DNA from: Campylobacteraceae bacterium
Lineage (GTDB): Bacteria > Campylobacterota > Campylobacteria > Campylobacterales > Campylobacteraceae
DNA: 64,000 nucleotides
Assembly: GCA_031266555.1 (NCBI GenBank)
Contig: JAISAU010000002.1
Coordinates: 62,001-126,000, forward strand
Direction of reading: 5' to 3'
Made by a program: the position numbers and the translations under genes. Below the pieces are notes generated by a model. It did not search any database, was not told where the DNA came from, and saw only the letters and a list, made by a program, of their open reading frames with translations. Of this stretch, positions 48,464 to 59,484 are shown in pieces (within the stretch, counting starts at the first letter, position 1; the number at the start of each line of letters is the position of its first letter).

Positions 48464-48886
48464 ATGCTGGATATGTATCTTACATTGATATTGCCAACGG
48501 CAGCTATATTTTTAGTTCTGTTGTTTGTACTCAATAAAATCCTCTACAAACCGCTGCTAAGTTTTATGGATAGCAGAAACACTCTTATAAAAAAAGATTT
48601 GGAAAACGCGACCAAAAACTCTACCGATACAAGCGTTTACTATGAAGAAGTCAATCAAATAATACTCAACGCTAAAAATGAAGCCGCAAAAGAGCGCGCC
48701 GATATTTTGGCAAAAGCAAAAATTCATTCCGAAGATAAGATAAAAGAAAGAAAAAGCAAACTTGAAGCAGAATATCTTGAATTTGCTAAAGCTCTTGAAA
48801 ATGAGAAAAAAGAGCTTAAAAATGCGCTAATCGGTCAGTTGCCTCTTTACAAAGAGGCTATAAAAGCAAAACTTAGCAAAATATAG
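48464..48886 (+). CDS. atpF': ATP synthase F0 subunit b'
   Basis: A 140-residue protein with one N-terminal helix (about 5-27) and a long charged coiled coil. The start MLDMYLTLILPTAAIF follows AAGGAG. Campylobacterota use two different b-type subunits, b' and b, to form the peripheral stalk. It opens the atp gene run; a and c subunits are not here, as is usual in the group. Confidence 0.93.
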   Translation: MLDMYLTLILPTAAIFLVLLFVLNKILYKPLLSFMDSRNTLIKKDLENATKNSTDTSVYYEEVNQIILNAKNEAAKERADILAKAKIHSEDKIKERKSKLEAEYLEFAKALENEKKELKNALIGQLPLYKEAIKAKLSKI

Positions 48887-48895
48887 GAGAGTGTC

Positions 48896-49405
48896 ATGTT
48901 AAAATATATTGCGTTTTTAATAATTCCAATGTTATCTTTTGCAGGCGATTCTGAGGAGACGGATATAGTTCAGCGCACAATTAATTTTTTTCTGTTTGCG
49001 GGACTTCTTTATTATCTTTTAGTCAATAAATTTAAAATACAAAATATCTTCAAAGATAGAAAAAAAAGTATTGCAGATAAACTAAATGCCATTCAAGAAA
49101 AACTCAAAGAGTCTAAAAACCAAAAAAATATAGCTCTTGAGAAACTTGAAGAGGCTAAAGTAAACGCTAAAGCATTTCTTGCAACTTCTCACAAAGAGAG
49201 TAAAATGTTGCTCGAAAAGATGGATTTGGATTTACAAGCAGAGCTTGAAAATCTTGAAAAATCTTACAAAGATCAAACAAATATAGAGCGCAGAAAAATG
49301 GTGCGTCAAGTTGTAGGCGAAGTGCTTGAAGAGTTGTTTAACACAGACTCTATCAAAATTGACCGCGATAAATTTGTAGATATTATTCTTAAAAAGGTTG
49401 CATAA
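48896..49405 (+). CDS. atpF: ATP synthase F0 subunit b
   Basis: A 169-residue b subunit. It begins with a signal-like hydrophobic stretch (MLKYIAFLIIPMLSFAG), then a membrane helix (about 29-45) and a long coiled coil rich in Lys and Glu. It shares one nucleotide with atpH (TAATG). With b' it links F1 to the membrane sector. Confidence 0.95.
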   Translation: MLKYIAFLIIPMLSFAGDSEETDIVQRTINFFLFAGLLYYLLVNKFKIQNIFKDRKKSIADKLNAIQEKLKESKNQKNIALEKLEEAKVNAKAFLATSHKESKMLLEKMDLDLQAELENLEKSYKDQTNIERRKMVRQVVGEVLEELFNTDSIKIDRDKFVDIILKKVA

Positions 49406-49929
49406 TGAAAGTAGCAAAAAGATATGTGAAAGCGCTTTTAGAATCTTTTGACGCTAAAGAGTTAAACGGATTGGCAGATGAATTAAAAAATTTAAGCCAA
49501 GCTTTTGATTCATCAAAGTTTATAACGATTTTATCATCGCCGGATATCAATAAAAAAGATAAAATTGACTTTGTAATCTCTTTACTTAAAAATAAAGACA
49601 AAAGATTGATAAATTTTATAAATCTTTTAGGAGAAAATAAAAGACTTGTACTCTTAAAAGAGATTTACAAAGAGTTAGAATTTCAAATTTCCATTAAGAA
49701 CAACTGTTACGATGGAAAAATATATGCCGGTTTTGATATAAGCAAAGAGCAGATAGAAAGTTTGCAAAAAAGCTTTAGTCATAGATTCGACGCGAAAATT
49801 AATCTTGATACATGTAAATCAAATTATCCAGGCATAAAAATTCAAATTGATGATATTGGAGTTGAGACAAGCTTTTCGCTTGATAGATTAAAAGCTCAAA
49901 TGGCTGAACATATACTTAAAGCAATATAA
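49405..49929 (+). CDS. atpH: ATP synthase F1 subunit delta
   Basis: A 174-residue OSCP/delta protein. The N-terminal helical bundle starts MKVAKRYVKALLES, typical of delta; the C-terminal part has a weakly conserved beta region. A TACATGTA copy near 49806 encodes its DTCK, the only full copy in the atp-tol block. Confidence 0.94.
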   Translation: MKVAKRYVKALLESFDAKELNGLADELKNLSQAFDSSKFITILSSPDINKKDKIDFVISLLKNKDKRLINFINLLGENKRLVLLKEIYKELEFQISIKNNCYDGKIYAGFDISKEQIESLQKSFSHRFDAKINLDTCKSNYPGIKIQIDDIGVETSFSLDRLKAQMAEHILKAI

Positions 49930-49949
49930 AAAATTAAGGAGTAATAAAA

Positions 49950-51470
49950 GTGGCAACTAAAATTAAAGCAGACGAAATCAGTTCCATCATAAAAGAGAGA
50001 ATCGAAAACTTTAATCTAAGCGTAAATATTGAAGAGACAGGCAAAGTTATAGCGGTAGCGGACGGCGTTGCAAATGTCTACGGATTAAACAATATTATGG
50101 CTGGCGAAATGGTAGAGTTTGAAAACGGTGAACGCGGAATGGCGTTAAACCTTGAAGAATCAAGCGTCGGAATTGTTGTTCTTGGCAAAAGTGACGGCAT
50201 TTACGAAGGTGCGTCTGTTAAAAGATTGGGGAAACTGTTGCAAGTTCCAGTAGGCGATTCCATCATTGGACGCGTTGTAAATTCGCTTGGCGACCCTATA
50301 GACGCTAAAGGCCCGATTGAAACAAAAGAGAGTAGATTCGTAGAAGAAAAAGCTCCGGGCATTATGGCAAGAAAATCCGTACATGAACCTCTTCAAACAG
50401 GAATTAAAGCTATTGATGCTCTTGTTCCGATAGGACGGGGACAAAGAGAACTTATTATCGGCGATAGACAAACGGGCAAAACTACCGTAGCTGTTGATAC
50501 AATCATCAACCAAAAAGGGCAAAACGTTATTTGTATATACGTAGCTGTAGGTCAAAAACAATCAACAGTAGCGCAAGTCGTTAAAAAACTTGAAGAGCAC
50601 GGAGCTATGGAATATACGATTATTGTAAGTGCAGGTGCAAGTGATTCTGCGGCGCTTCAATATTTGGCTCCGTATGCTGGCGTAACTATGGGAGAATATT
50701 TTAGAGACAATTCCCGCCATGCGCTCATTATTTATGACGATTTAACAAAACATGCTATCGCTTATCGTGAAATGTCTTTGATTTTACGCCGACCGCCTGG
50801 ACGCGAAGCGTATCCTGGAGACGTATTTTATCTCCATTCAAGATTATTGGAGCGCGCTTCAAAATTAAATGACGAGTTAGGAGCAGGTTCATTGACCGCG
50901 CTTCCTATTATAGAAACGCAAGCGGGCGACGTTTCGGCGTATATTCCGACAAACGTTATATCCATCACGGATGGTCAAATATTTCTTGAAACAGACCTTT
51001 TTAACTCAGGCATACGTCCCGCTATAAACGTCGGTCTATCGGTATCAAGAGTCGGCGGCGCCGCCCAAATTAAAGCCATAAAACAAGTTTCGGGTACGTT
51101 AAGATTGGATTTGGCTCAATATAGAGAACTTCAAGCGTTTGCTCAATTTGCGAGCGATTTGGACGAAGCTAGCAGAAAACAGCTTGAACGCGGGCAAAGA
51201 ATGGTTGAGCTTTTGAAACAACCTCCATATTCTCCGCTTGCCGTTGAAAAACAAGTCATAATCATATATGCCGGCGCAAAAGGATTTTTAGACGATGTTG
51301 CAACTGCTGATATAGGTAAATTCGAAAGTGAACTATATCCGTTTATTGAAGCAAAATATCCGGATATCCTAGAGCAAATTAGAGTGAAAAAAGTACTCGA
51401 TAAAGATGTTGAAGATACCTTGAAAAAAGCGTTAAATGATTTTAAAACTACCTTTGCAGTTAAAGGATAG
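49950..51470 (+). CDS. atpA: ATP synthase F1 subunit alpha
   Basis: A 506-residue alpha subunit. Walker [10 protein letters not shown] is near residue 171, and the [25 protein letters not shown] and the alpha signature [17 protein letters not shown] are present. It carries non-catalytic nucleotide sites. It lies 20 nt after atpH with a GGAG ribosome site. Confidence 0.98.
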   Translation: MATKIKADEISSIIKERIENFNLSVNIEETGKVIAVADGVANVYGLNNIMAGEMVEFENGERGMALNLEESSVGIVVLGKSDGIYEGASVKRLGKLLQVPVGDSIIGRVVNSLGDPIDAKGPIETKESRFVEEKAPGIMARKSVHEPLQTGIKAIDALVPIGRGQRELIIGDRQTGKTTVAVDTIINQKGQNVICIYVAVGQKQSTVAQVVKKLEEHGAMEYTIIVSAGASDSAALQYLAPYAGVTMGEYFRDNSRHALIIYDDLTKHAIAYREMSLILRRPPGREAYPGDVFYLHSRLLERASKLNDELGAGSLTALPIIETQAGDVSAYIPTNVISITDGQIFLETDLFNSGIRPAINVGLSVSRVGGAAQIKAIKQVSGTLRLDLAQYRELQAFAQFASDLDEASRKQLERGQRMVELLKQPPYSPLAVEKQVIIIYAGAKGFLDDVATADIGKFESELYPFIEAKYPDILEQIRVKKVLDKDVEDTLKKALNDFKTTFAVKG

Positions 51471-51473
51471 CGC

Positions 51474-52370
51474 ATGTCAAATCTTAAAGAGATAAAAAGG
51501 AAGATAAAAAGCGTTCAAAACACGCAAAAAACAACGCGTGCCATGAAGCTTGTATCTACCGCTAAATTGCGTAAAGCCGAAGAGGTAGCAAGGCAGTCTA
51601 GAGTATATGCAAATAAAATCAATGAAATGCTCTCTGAAATCTCTTATAAGCTTTCACAATATAAAGCAGGCAGTATAGATAGTAAATTTTTTAAGATAAA
51701 CAATGCGCCAAAAATTGTAGATATTATATTTATAACAGCAGATAAAGGACTTTGCGGCGGTTTCAATGTCCAAACGATTAAAGCCGTAAGACGATTGATG
51801 AATGAGTTTAAAACTGCCAATGTAAAGGTTAGATTACGTGCCGTAGGACGCAAAGGAATTGATTATTTCACTTTTAAAGATACCGAACTTTTGGAAAAAT
51901 ACGTAGGCATATCGTCATCTCCAAGCTATAAAAAATCGCAAGAAATTATAGAAGACGCTGTTAAAGATTTTTCTGCAAATTTGACCGATAAAATTATTTT
52001 AGTTCATAACGGTTATTTGAATATGATATCCCAAGAACTTAAAATAGTTGACGTATTACCTGTAGAAACTCCAAAAGTTGACAGCACACAAGTAGTAAAC
52101 GAATCAAAATCCCTTTTGGAGATAGAAGCGGAAAGCGATAAAAAAATAGTTGAAGAGTTAATGAAAAAATATCTCGAATACAACATGTACTATGCGCTTA
52201 TAGATTCGTTAGCAGCCGAACATAGCGCCAGAATGCAAGCTATGGATAACGCAACAAACAATGCAAAAGAGAGGGTTCGTCATTTGACGATAGCTTATAA
52301 TAAAGCAAGACAAGAATCCATTACCACTGAACTTATTGAGATTATCAGTGGTATGGAATCTATGAAATAA
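51474..52370 (+). CDS. atpG: ATP synthase F1 subunit gamma
   Basis: A 298-residue rotor subunit with the N-terminal helix ([20 protein letters not shown]) and the C-terminal gamma signature ([16 protein letters not shown] followed by [17 protein letters not shown]). It forms the central stalk. It is 3 nt after atpA. Confidence 0.97.
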   Translation: MSNLKEIKRKIKSVQNTQKTTRAMKLVSTAKLRKAEEVARQSRVYANKINEMLSEISYKLSQYKAGSIDSKFFKINNAPKIVDIIFITADKGLCGGFNVQTIKAVRRLMNEFKTANVKVRLRAVGRKGIDYFTFKDTELLEKYVGISSSPSYKKSQEIIEDAVKDFSANLTDKIILVHNGYLNMISQELKIVDVLPVETPKVDSTQVVNESKSLLEIEAESDKKIVEELMKKYLEYNMYYALIDSLAAEHSARMQAMDNATNNAKERVRHLTIAYNKARQESITTELIEIISGMESMK

Positions 52371-53801
<1,431 letters not shown>

Positions 53802-53812
53802 AAGGTTTCGTT

Positions 53813-54199
53813 ATGAATACAATAAATTTAGAAATTGTTACTCCGGAAGGACTCATCTTTTCCGGCAATGTAAGATCGGTAACATTTCCCGGAAGCGAGG
53901 GTGAGTTTGGAGTTTTGCCAAATCACGCCGCTTTGTTAACGTCTCTAAAAGTAGGTGTTATAGATATAGAACTTAGCAACGATAAAAAAGAAGCTATAGC
54001 GATAAATTGGGGATTTGTAAAAGTTGAAGAGACAAAAATCACTGTTTTGGCAGACGGAGCAGTTTGTATAAGCGGACAAAATGAGAGCGAAATAGCGGCG
54101 TCTTTGGAAAAAGCTAGAAAGTTGATTCAAAGCATGAGCGACTCTAATGTTACTCTTGCTATGGCAAAAGTAGATTCTGTGTCAAAAAAGATATATTAA
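53813..54199 (+). CDS. atpC: ATP synthase F1 subunit epsilon
   Basis: A 128-residue epsilon subunit with the N-terminal beta sandwich (LEIVTPEGLIFSG, FPGSEGEFGVLPNHAALLT). The C-terminal helical pair is present. It couples rotation and restrains hydrolysis. It is 3 nt from tolQ, so the atp and tol groups are one transcript unit. Confidence 0.96.
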   Translation: MNTINLEIVTPEGLIFSGNVRSVTFPGSEGEFGVLPNHAALLTSLKVGVIDIELSNDKKEAIAINWGFVKVEETKITVLADGAVCISGQNESEIAASLEKARKLIQSMSDSNVTLAMAKVDSVSKKIY

Positions 54200-54202
54200 T
54201 TT

Positions 54203-54808
54203 ATGAGTAACTCGTTTTTTATTTACTTATCAAATAGCCATCCGGTTACTTTATTTGTGCTAGGATGGCTATCTTTGTATTTTATACTTACTTTTACCAT
54301 TTTTATAGGAAGATATTTATATCTGTCCAGCTGGAGAAAAAGAGAACAAGACTCTCTTGAAAAAATGCTATTAGGAGCAAAATACCCTAAAAGTAGCTCT
54401 ATTTTAAGTAAATTTACTTCTCAGAATGTATCCGCTTCACTTTTGTTGGTTTGTAAAAATGTAGCGGAAAAAAATGTAACCGTAGGGCTTTCATGGTTAT
54501 CTATCGTAGCCTCTACATCGCCATTCATAGGACTTTTTGGTACTATAGTGTCGATACTTGAAACATTTAGCAAATTAGGACAAACTTCAAGCGCATCTTT
54601 GGGAATTATAGCGCCTGCGATTAGCGAAGCTCTTGTTGCAACGGCAGGCGGCATATTTGTAGCAATTCCGGCATATACTTTCCATATAGTTTTAAAACGT
54701 AGTGGATATGATGTCATAGCATATATTCAACGGCAAATAGATTTAATGTTGGCCGAGAGCAATAAATATACAAAAGAGCAGGCTATAAATGGCAATAGAT
54801 TGGGATGA
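54203..54808 (+). CDS. tolQ: TolQ/ExbB-type proton channel protein
   Basis: A 201-residue MotA/TolQ/ExbB protein with three membrane helices (about 18-40, 97-120 and 140-165). GLSWLSIVASTSPFIGLFGT and ISEALVATAGGIFVAIPA are family blocks. With TolR it turns proton motive force into work on TolA. It overlaps tolR by 20 nt. C. jejuni annotators call this copy ExbB; the tolB-pal context favours Tol. Confidence 0.93.
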   Translation: MSNSFFIYLSNSHPVTLFVLGWLSLYFILTFTIFIGRYLYLSSWRKREQDSLEKMLLGAKYPKSSSILSKFTSQNVSASLLLVCKNVAEKNVTVGLSWLSIVASTSPFIGLFGTIVSILETFSKLGQTSSASLGIIAPAISEALVATAGGIFVAIPAYTFHIVLKRSGYDVIAYIQRQIDLMLAESNKYTKEQAINGNRLG

Positions 54809-55181
54809 GCGACCTGAACTTAATATAACCCCGCTCGTTGATATTATGTTGGTTTTACTTGCTATTTTGATGGTCACTACTCCCGCAATAATTTTTGAAG
54901 AGACAATAACTTTGCCGGACGGTTCAAAAACGGCTTCTGTAAATAAAATACCACCGTTAGAAATACGTATAGATAAAGCGAAAAATGTCTATATAGGAAA
55001 AGATAAATTTGCGTTAAAAAATTTTCCCGATAATATAATACTAATAGCCAATAAATACGACAAGGAAACAACAATTTACATAAAAGCGGATAGAGAATTG
55101 CTTTACAATGATGTTATGTATGTTATGAAAGCTATCAAAAACGCCGGTTTTCTCAAGGTAGCTTTAGAAACAAACGGATAA
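54789..55181 (+). CDS. tolR: TolR/ExbD-type protein
   Basis: A 130-residue protein with an N-terminal helix (LNITPLVDIMLVLLAILMV) in which the Asp after Val is the proton-carrying residue. The periplasmic domain follows. It overlaps tolQ by 20 nt and is 8 nt before the tolA-like gene. Confidence 0.93.
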   Translation: MAIDWDERPELNITPLVDIMLVLLAILMVTTPAIIFEETITLPDGSKTASVNKIPPLEIRIDKAKNVYIGKDKFALKNFPDNIILIANKYDKETTIYIKADRELLYNDVMYVMKAIKNAGFLKVALETNG

Positions 55182-55189
55182 AATTCATC

Positions 55190-55900
55190 ATGGTTATCGA
55201 GAAAAGATATTATCTGACAGGATTTTACATATCGCTTACTCTTTATACAATTATTTTTTGTGGCTTGGCATATTCTGTAAGCAAATCCGATATATTTTTT
55301 CAGCGTTTTACAAGCAAAAAAGATGTTTTGGATATCATATTGGTTGAAACTCCAAAAGAGACGCTTGCATTAAGCGTAAGTAGCACAACAGCCACATCTC
55401 AGCAAAAATCCGCTTCAGGCCCGGCTTCCACTAAAACGCAAACGGCAGGAGTTCAAGATCTATTCAAGACTATAGATGAGACAAAATTAACGCAATTAGG
55501 AGCAAAACAATCGACTCCAAGCAGATTAAACGATAAAAGCGCGCCGCAAGAAAATGCGAGTAAAATTCTTGACAAATTAGATTTCAAACAACAACGAACT
55601 CTTATAGTAACAGGGGCAAGTTCAGGTATTTATGATCCATTTATAGGCAAAATTCAAGATATGCTGGACGAAAAGTGGCAAGATACAATTTTTACATTTT
55701 CCGGAGCGCAAGCTGAAGTAGAGATAAAAATAGACAAAGCCGGCGGTTTTAGTTATTCTATAGTAACACTGTCGTATAATAATGACTTTAATATGAAGCT
55801 TAAAAGTTTTTTAGACGATATGCAAAAAGAACATTTTCCTCCATATGAGGACAATGGGGAATTCAACATGAAAACTATTTTTAAAGATTTGATGGAGTAA
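55190..55900 (+). CDS. TolA/TonB-like periplasm-spanning protein
   Basis: A 236-residue protein with one N-terminal membrane helix (about 11-31), a Ser/Thr/Gln-rich extended middle (about 65-130) and a C-terminal domain (about 150-236) like TolA or TonB domain III. Sequence identity to TolA is weak, so the name rests on its place between tolR and tolB. It should link TolQR to Pal. Confidence 0.75.
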   Translation: MVIEKRYYLTGFYISLTLYTIIFCGLAYSVSKSDIFFQRFTSKKDVLDIILVETPKETLALSVSSTTATSQQKSASGPASTKTQTAGVQDLFKTIDETKLTQLGAKQSTPSRLNDKSAPQENASKILDKLDFKQQRTLIVTGASSGIYDPFIGKIQDMLDEKWQDTIFTFSGAQAEVEIKIDKAGGFSYSIVTLSYNNDFNMKLKSFLDDMQKEHFPPYEDNGEFNMKTIFKDLME

Positions 55901-55904
55901 TTTT

Positions 55905-57173
55905 ATGAAAAAGCTATTTATTTTCCTAATTAGCGCGGTAACTCTTTTCGCGGCTGACGCAACTATAGAAATAATTAAAAGAATGGATAAACTTCCGGTC
56001 ATCCAAGTGCAAGACGCGAGTGATTCTACGGTTAATAGTAAATTTAGAAACAATCTTTTTAAATTGCTTTTGGCTGATTTGAAAATTACCACATATTATG
56101 ACGTTAATGAAGCTTATGAAGTATCTTCATTTGATGAAAACGGCAGAGCAGGATATGGCGCGGATATTAAAACCGATCTATTATTGAAATACCAAATCGT
56201 AGAGCAGATAGATAATTCCATTATAACTACAACAAAACTCATAAATGCAAAAACTGGCAACCTTATAAGTCAAAGAAACTTTAAAATATCAAAATCTGAC
56301 CATTACCCTTTTATGTCGCATTCCATCGTAATGAATATTGTAAAAGATACCAATCAAGAACCGGTTGATTGGATGGATAAATATGTAATATTTGCAAAAA
56401 CAACGGCTCCGGGAAAAAGCGAAATAATTATAGCGGATTATACTCTAACCTTTCAGCAAACTATTGTAAAAGGCGGGCTCAATATATTCCCCAAATGGGC
56501 TGATAAAAATCAAAATAATTTCTATTACACAAGCATTGGCGGCAGAAAACCTACTATCTACAAAGTATCTCTTATGAGCGGACAAAGAGAAGAGATTATA
56601 AGCGGCGAAGGAATGCTGACTGTATCCGATGTTAGTGTTAATGAAAAAAAACTTTTGCTTACGATGGCGCCAAATGAACAACCTGATATATATTTATACG
56701 ATTTGGTCACCAAAAAATTAAGTAGAGTCACAAACTATCGCGGCGTTGATGTGGGTGGAAATTTTGTAGACGACGAAAAAAGAGTAGTTTTTATCTCTGA
56801 TAGACTTGGCTATCCTAATGTTTTCTCAAAAAAAATAGACGAAGATAGTGTAGAACAAATGGTCTATATAGGAAGAAACAATAGTTCAGCTTCTGCTCAT
56901 AAAAATTACATAGTCTATTCCGGACGCGACAAAGCAAGCGAGTTTGGCGAACAAACATTTAATCTATATCTTATATCCACACAAACAAATAGAATAAGGC
57001 AACTCACCTCTACAGGAAAAAACATTTTTCCTCGTTTTTCACAAGACGGAGGAAGCGTACTATTTATAAAAGAGTATGCGAAAGAGAGTGCTTTGGGGAT
57101 TATACGTTTAGGAAGCAATAAAAGTTTTCATTTTCCTATAAATATCGGTAAAATTCAATCGTTAGACTGGTAA
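55905..57173 (+). CDS. tolB: TolB periplasmic beta-propeller protein
   Basis: A 422-residue protein with a signal peptide (MKKLFIFLISAVTLFAAD) and an N-terminal alpha/beta domain (about 20-150). The WD40-like propeller follows, with blades such as PKWADKNQNNFYYTS, PDIYLYDLVTKKLSRVT and FPRFSQDGGSVLFIKE. It binds Pal and takes part in outer-membrane constriction at division. Confidence 0.95.
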   Translation: MKKLFIFLISAVTLFAADATIEIIKRMDKLPVIQVQDASDSTVNSKFRNNLFKLLLADLKITTYYDVNEAYEVSSFDENGRAGYGADIKTDLLLKYQIVEQIDNSIITTTKLINAKTGNLISQRNFKISKSDHYPFMSHSIVMNIVKDTNQEPVDWMDKYVIFAKTTAPGKSEIIIADYTLTFQQTIVKGGLNIFPKWADKNQNNFYYTSIGGRKPTIYKVSLMSGQREEIISGEGMLTVSDVSVNEKKLLLTMAPNEQPDIYLYDLVTKKLSRVTNYRGVDVGGNFVDDEKRVVFISDRLGYPNVFSKKIDEDSVEQMVYIGRNNSSASAHKNYIVYSGRDKASEFGEQTFNLYLISTQTNRIRQLTSTGKNIFPRFSQDGGSVLFIKEYAKESALGIIRLGSNKSFHFPINIGKIQSLDW

Positions 57174-57235
57174 ATTTTGAAAACTTATGATAGAATTATA
57201 ACTTGAAATTTCATTTTAATAAAAGGGGAGAAAGA

Positions 57236-57763
57236 ATGAAAAAAGGTTTATTTTTCGGCGCTATAGCCGTTTTATTTTTACTAAGTGGTTGTACCGACAA
57301 AGCTACTGTTGATGTAGGTACTCAGGATACGGACAGCAGAGCGACTAACGCACAACCTGCCGATACAACAGTCCAGCCGGCAGATAACGCAAATGTGTTG
57401 TCAAGTCTGATCGCGCGACTTGAGCAAAATACAAAAAGTATTTACTTCAATTTTGATCAATTCGACATCAATCCAAACTCTCAAAAAGCTATTGAAGATA
57501 ATGCCAAATTATTCAATTTAGCAGAAGCTGCAAGCTTGTCTATTAAAGTTGAAGGTAATTGTGACGAGTGGGGTACGGATGAGTATAACTACGCGCTTGG
57601 TCTTAAACGAGCAAAAGCTGTTAAAGAAGCGCTTGTAGCTCAAGGAGTTAATGAGAGTAGAATAACTATCGTAAGTTATGGCGAAAGCAATCCGGCTTGT
57701 ACAGAATCTTTGAAAGAGTGCTGGAGTCAAAATAGAAGAGCAGATTTTAAACTTTTTCAATAA
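57236..57763 (+). CDS. pal: Peptidoglycan-associated lipoprotein Pal
   Basis: A 175-residue lipoprotein starting at the ATG at 57236, after an AAGGGGAG ribosome site; an upstream ATG at 57203 is not supported. The lipobox is LLSGC. A low-complexity linker precedes the OmpA-like domain (IYFNFDQFDINPNSQKAI to RRADFKL), which binds diaminopimelate of peptidoglycan. SLKECWSQNRRADF is the peptidoglycan-binding end. Confidence 0.96.
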   Translation: MKKGLFFGAIAVLFLLSGCTDKATVDVGTQDTDSRATNAQPADTTVQPADNANVLSSLIARLEQNTKSIYFNFDQFDINPNSQKAIEDNAKLFNLAEAASLSIKVEGNCDEWGTDEYNYALGLKRAKAVKEALVAQGVNESRITIVSYGESNPACTESLKECWSQNRRADFKLFQ

Positions 57764-57770
57764 GTTATAG

Positions 57771-58646
57771 ATGAAAAGATATTTTTTACTATCCGCGTTG
57801 ATAATATCTTGTCTATTATCAGAGCCTTCCGCATTTGATGCCGGGAGGCTTGATACCGATACTCCTTATGGTTTAACAGAAAACGAGAAATACGTATTAA
57901 ACACAAATAGCAAACTTCAAGATGTAAATAAAGAGATCTGGAGTTTGAAAAATCAAGTTAATAAATTGATTGAACAGCAAGAGGGTTTAACTTCCGTATT
58001 GGACGCTGTAAACAAAAAAATAGCCTTGAGCGCTGAAGCTATTCAAACAACCAATGAAAACTCAAATTTTTCCATTGAACGATTGAAAACCGATCTAAAA
58101 AATCTACAAGATTATGTTCAAGAGAGCCGTGAACTTGAAGTTGCAAATCAAAAAAATGTAAAAACGGTACTCGCAGAACTTACGTCAATAATCGATAAAA
58201 CAAACTCCAATTATGTTGCTCTTGAGAAAAGATTAACCGCTCTGGAAGACAAAAAAGTTGCAAATACACCTGCAAATAACAGTGGATTTAAGTCAATAAC
58301 CTCCGAAGAATTACTGAAAAACGGCGAAAAACTTTTTGAGACTAAAAATTACAATGGGGCAAAACCCTATTTTCAAGAATTAGTATCAAGAAACTATAAA
58401 CCTGCTCGCAGTAGCTTTATGTTAGGCGAAATCGCTTATTTTAGCGAAAACTGGAATGAAGCCATTATCCAATACAAAAAAAGCGCTGGACTTTACGATA
58501 AAGCCGACTACATGTCAAAACTTCTTTATCATACTGCTATATCATTTGATAAAATTAGCGACACATCAAGCGCTAATCAATTTTATAAACTTTTAAAAGC
58601 AAGCTATCCGGACTCAAAAGAAGCAAAAGTATCTCCAAACAGATAA
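57771..58646 (+). CDS. ybgF: Tol-Pal system protein YbgF/CpoB
   Basis: A 291-residue periplasmic protein with a signal peptide (about 1-21), a coiled-coil region (about 40-165) and a C-terminal TPR domain (GEKLFETKNYNGAKPYFQ, GEIAYFSENWNEAIIQYKKS, YKLLKASYPDSKEAK). It coordinates PBP activity with Tol constriction in other bacteria. It closes the forward gene run; no clear intrinsic terminator follows within 60 nt. Confidence 0.93.
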   Translation: MKRYFLLSALIISCLLSEPSAFDAGRLDTDTPYGLTENEKYVLNTNSKLQDVNKEIWSLKNQVNKLIEQQEGLTSVLDAVNKKIALSAEAIQTTNENSNFSIERLKTDLKNLQDYVQESRELEVANQKNVKTVLAELTSIIDKTNSNYVALEKRLTALEDKKVANTPANNSGFKSITSEELLKNGEKLFETKNYNGAKPYFQELVSRNYKPARSSFMLGEIAYFSENWNEAIIQYKKSAGLYDKADYMSKLLYHTAISFDKISDTSSANQFYKLLKASYPDSKEAKVSPNR

Positions 58647-58798
58647 ACAATAATTTGATTTACAAATCGCTATGAAGATATAAATCAAATCGTACATGTA
58701 ATAATAGCCAGCAAAATTGCGATGAGTATATTGTTTTCTAAAAATATATTTTATAATCAAAAAACTTGTGATTTTCAAGCAGATAGATTTGCTATATA

Positions 58799-59025
58799 AA
58801 AATGACACTTGTTTCATTTTAATTTAAAGCGTCTTGCATTCTTTGGTGTCAAAAAGCCGTGCTTTAATGCAATACTTGTGCCTATTTAATTAAATTCTTA
58901 CATGTCATCGATTTAAGCAATAAATTTCAATATAACGCCTATTTCAATTTAACTATACTTTTACTAAAACATTTCAAAAAAATAGAAATATTTCAATACA
59001 ACAATAGAGCAATATAGATACAAAT
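58799..59025. repeat. Second eroded CRISPR-like array, four degenerate repeats
   Basis: Units related to the 22321-22556 array start near 58799, 58866, 58929 and 58995, giving periods of 67, 63 and 66 nt. Readable cores are ACACTTGTTTCA, GCAATACTTGTG, TTTCAATATAACGCC and TTTCAATACAACA. No two units are identical. The spacer-size DNA between them is unrelated. The array lies in the 838-nt gap between the convergent ybgF and pbpA. Confidence 0.4.
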
Positions 59026-59484
59026 GAAAGAGAGTGAACCTTGCCGAGGATAAGGAGTTATAAAATAGACATATCGACTAATATTGAGCCTAACAGAATA
59101 GTTAATCGTAAATTAATCTGATAAAAATAAGCAGTGAAAAAGATTATGTTACTGTTTGATAGATCTAAAAATGATTTGGTTCTCAGCAGAGGTTTAATGC
59201 GATTATGAGTATTTTATTGCTTGCAAAGGATAGTATTTGATATAAAAAACAACTTAAAATTTACGAACAAGCGTTAAATTTTTTAAAATAAGAGATATTT
59301 TTTACATGTAATAAACTATTTAAAAATACCGAAAGTATACTATTTATAATACCCCTTACATGTATAAGTAGAGGGTCTAAATATTGTGTTATATCAAAAC
59401 AAATAAATCAAGATTTGAACCAAAATTTAAAATTAAACTGAACTGATACAGTGATATATTCAAAAGTACAATTCCAACAAAAAA
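59026..59484. other. Non-coding spacer downstream of ybgF and pbpA
   Basis: All frames are broken within about 30 codons. A frame-3 stretch (about 59041-59119) reads LPRIRSYKIDISTNIE and could be a gene relic, but I recognise no family. TACATGTA copies occur near 59303 and 59354. The two adjacent genes converge here, so terminators are expected, but no strong hairpin stood out. Confidence 0.45.

Noticed and set aside
59041-59119. Frame reading LPRIRSYKIDISTNIE as a gene
   Set aside because: It lacks a start and a ribosome site, is very short and stops soon after; noted only as a possible relic.
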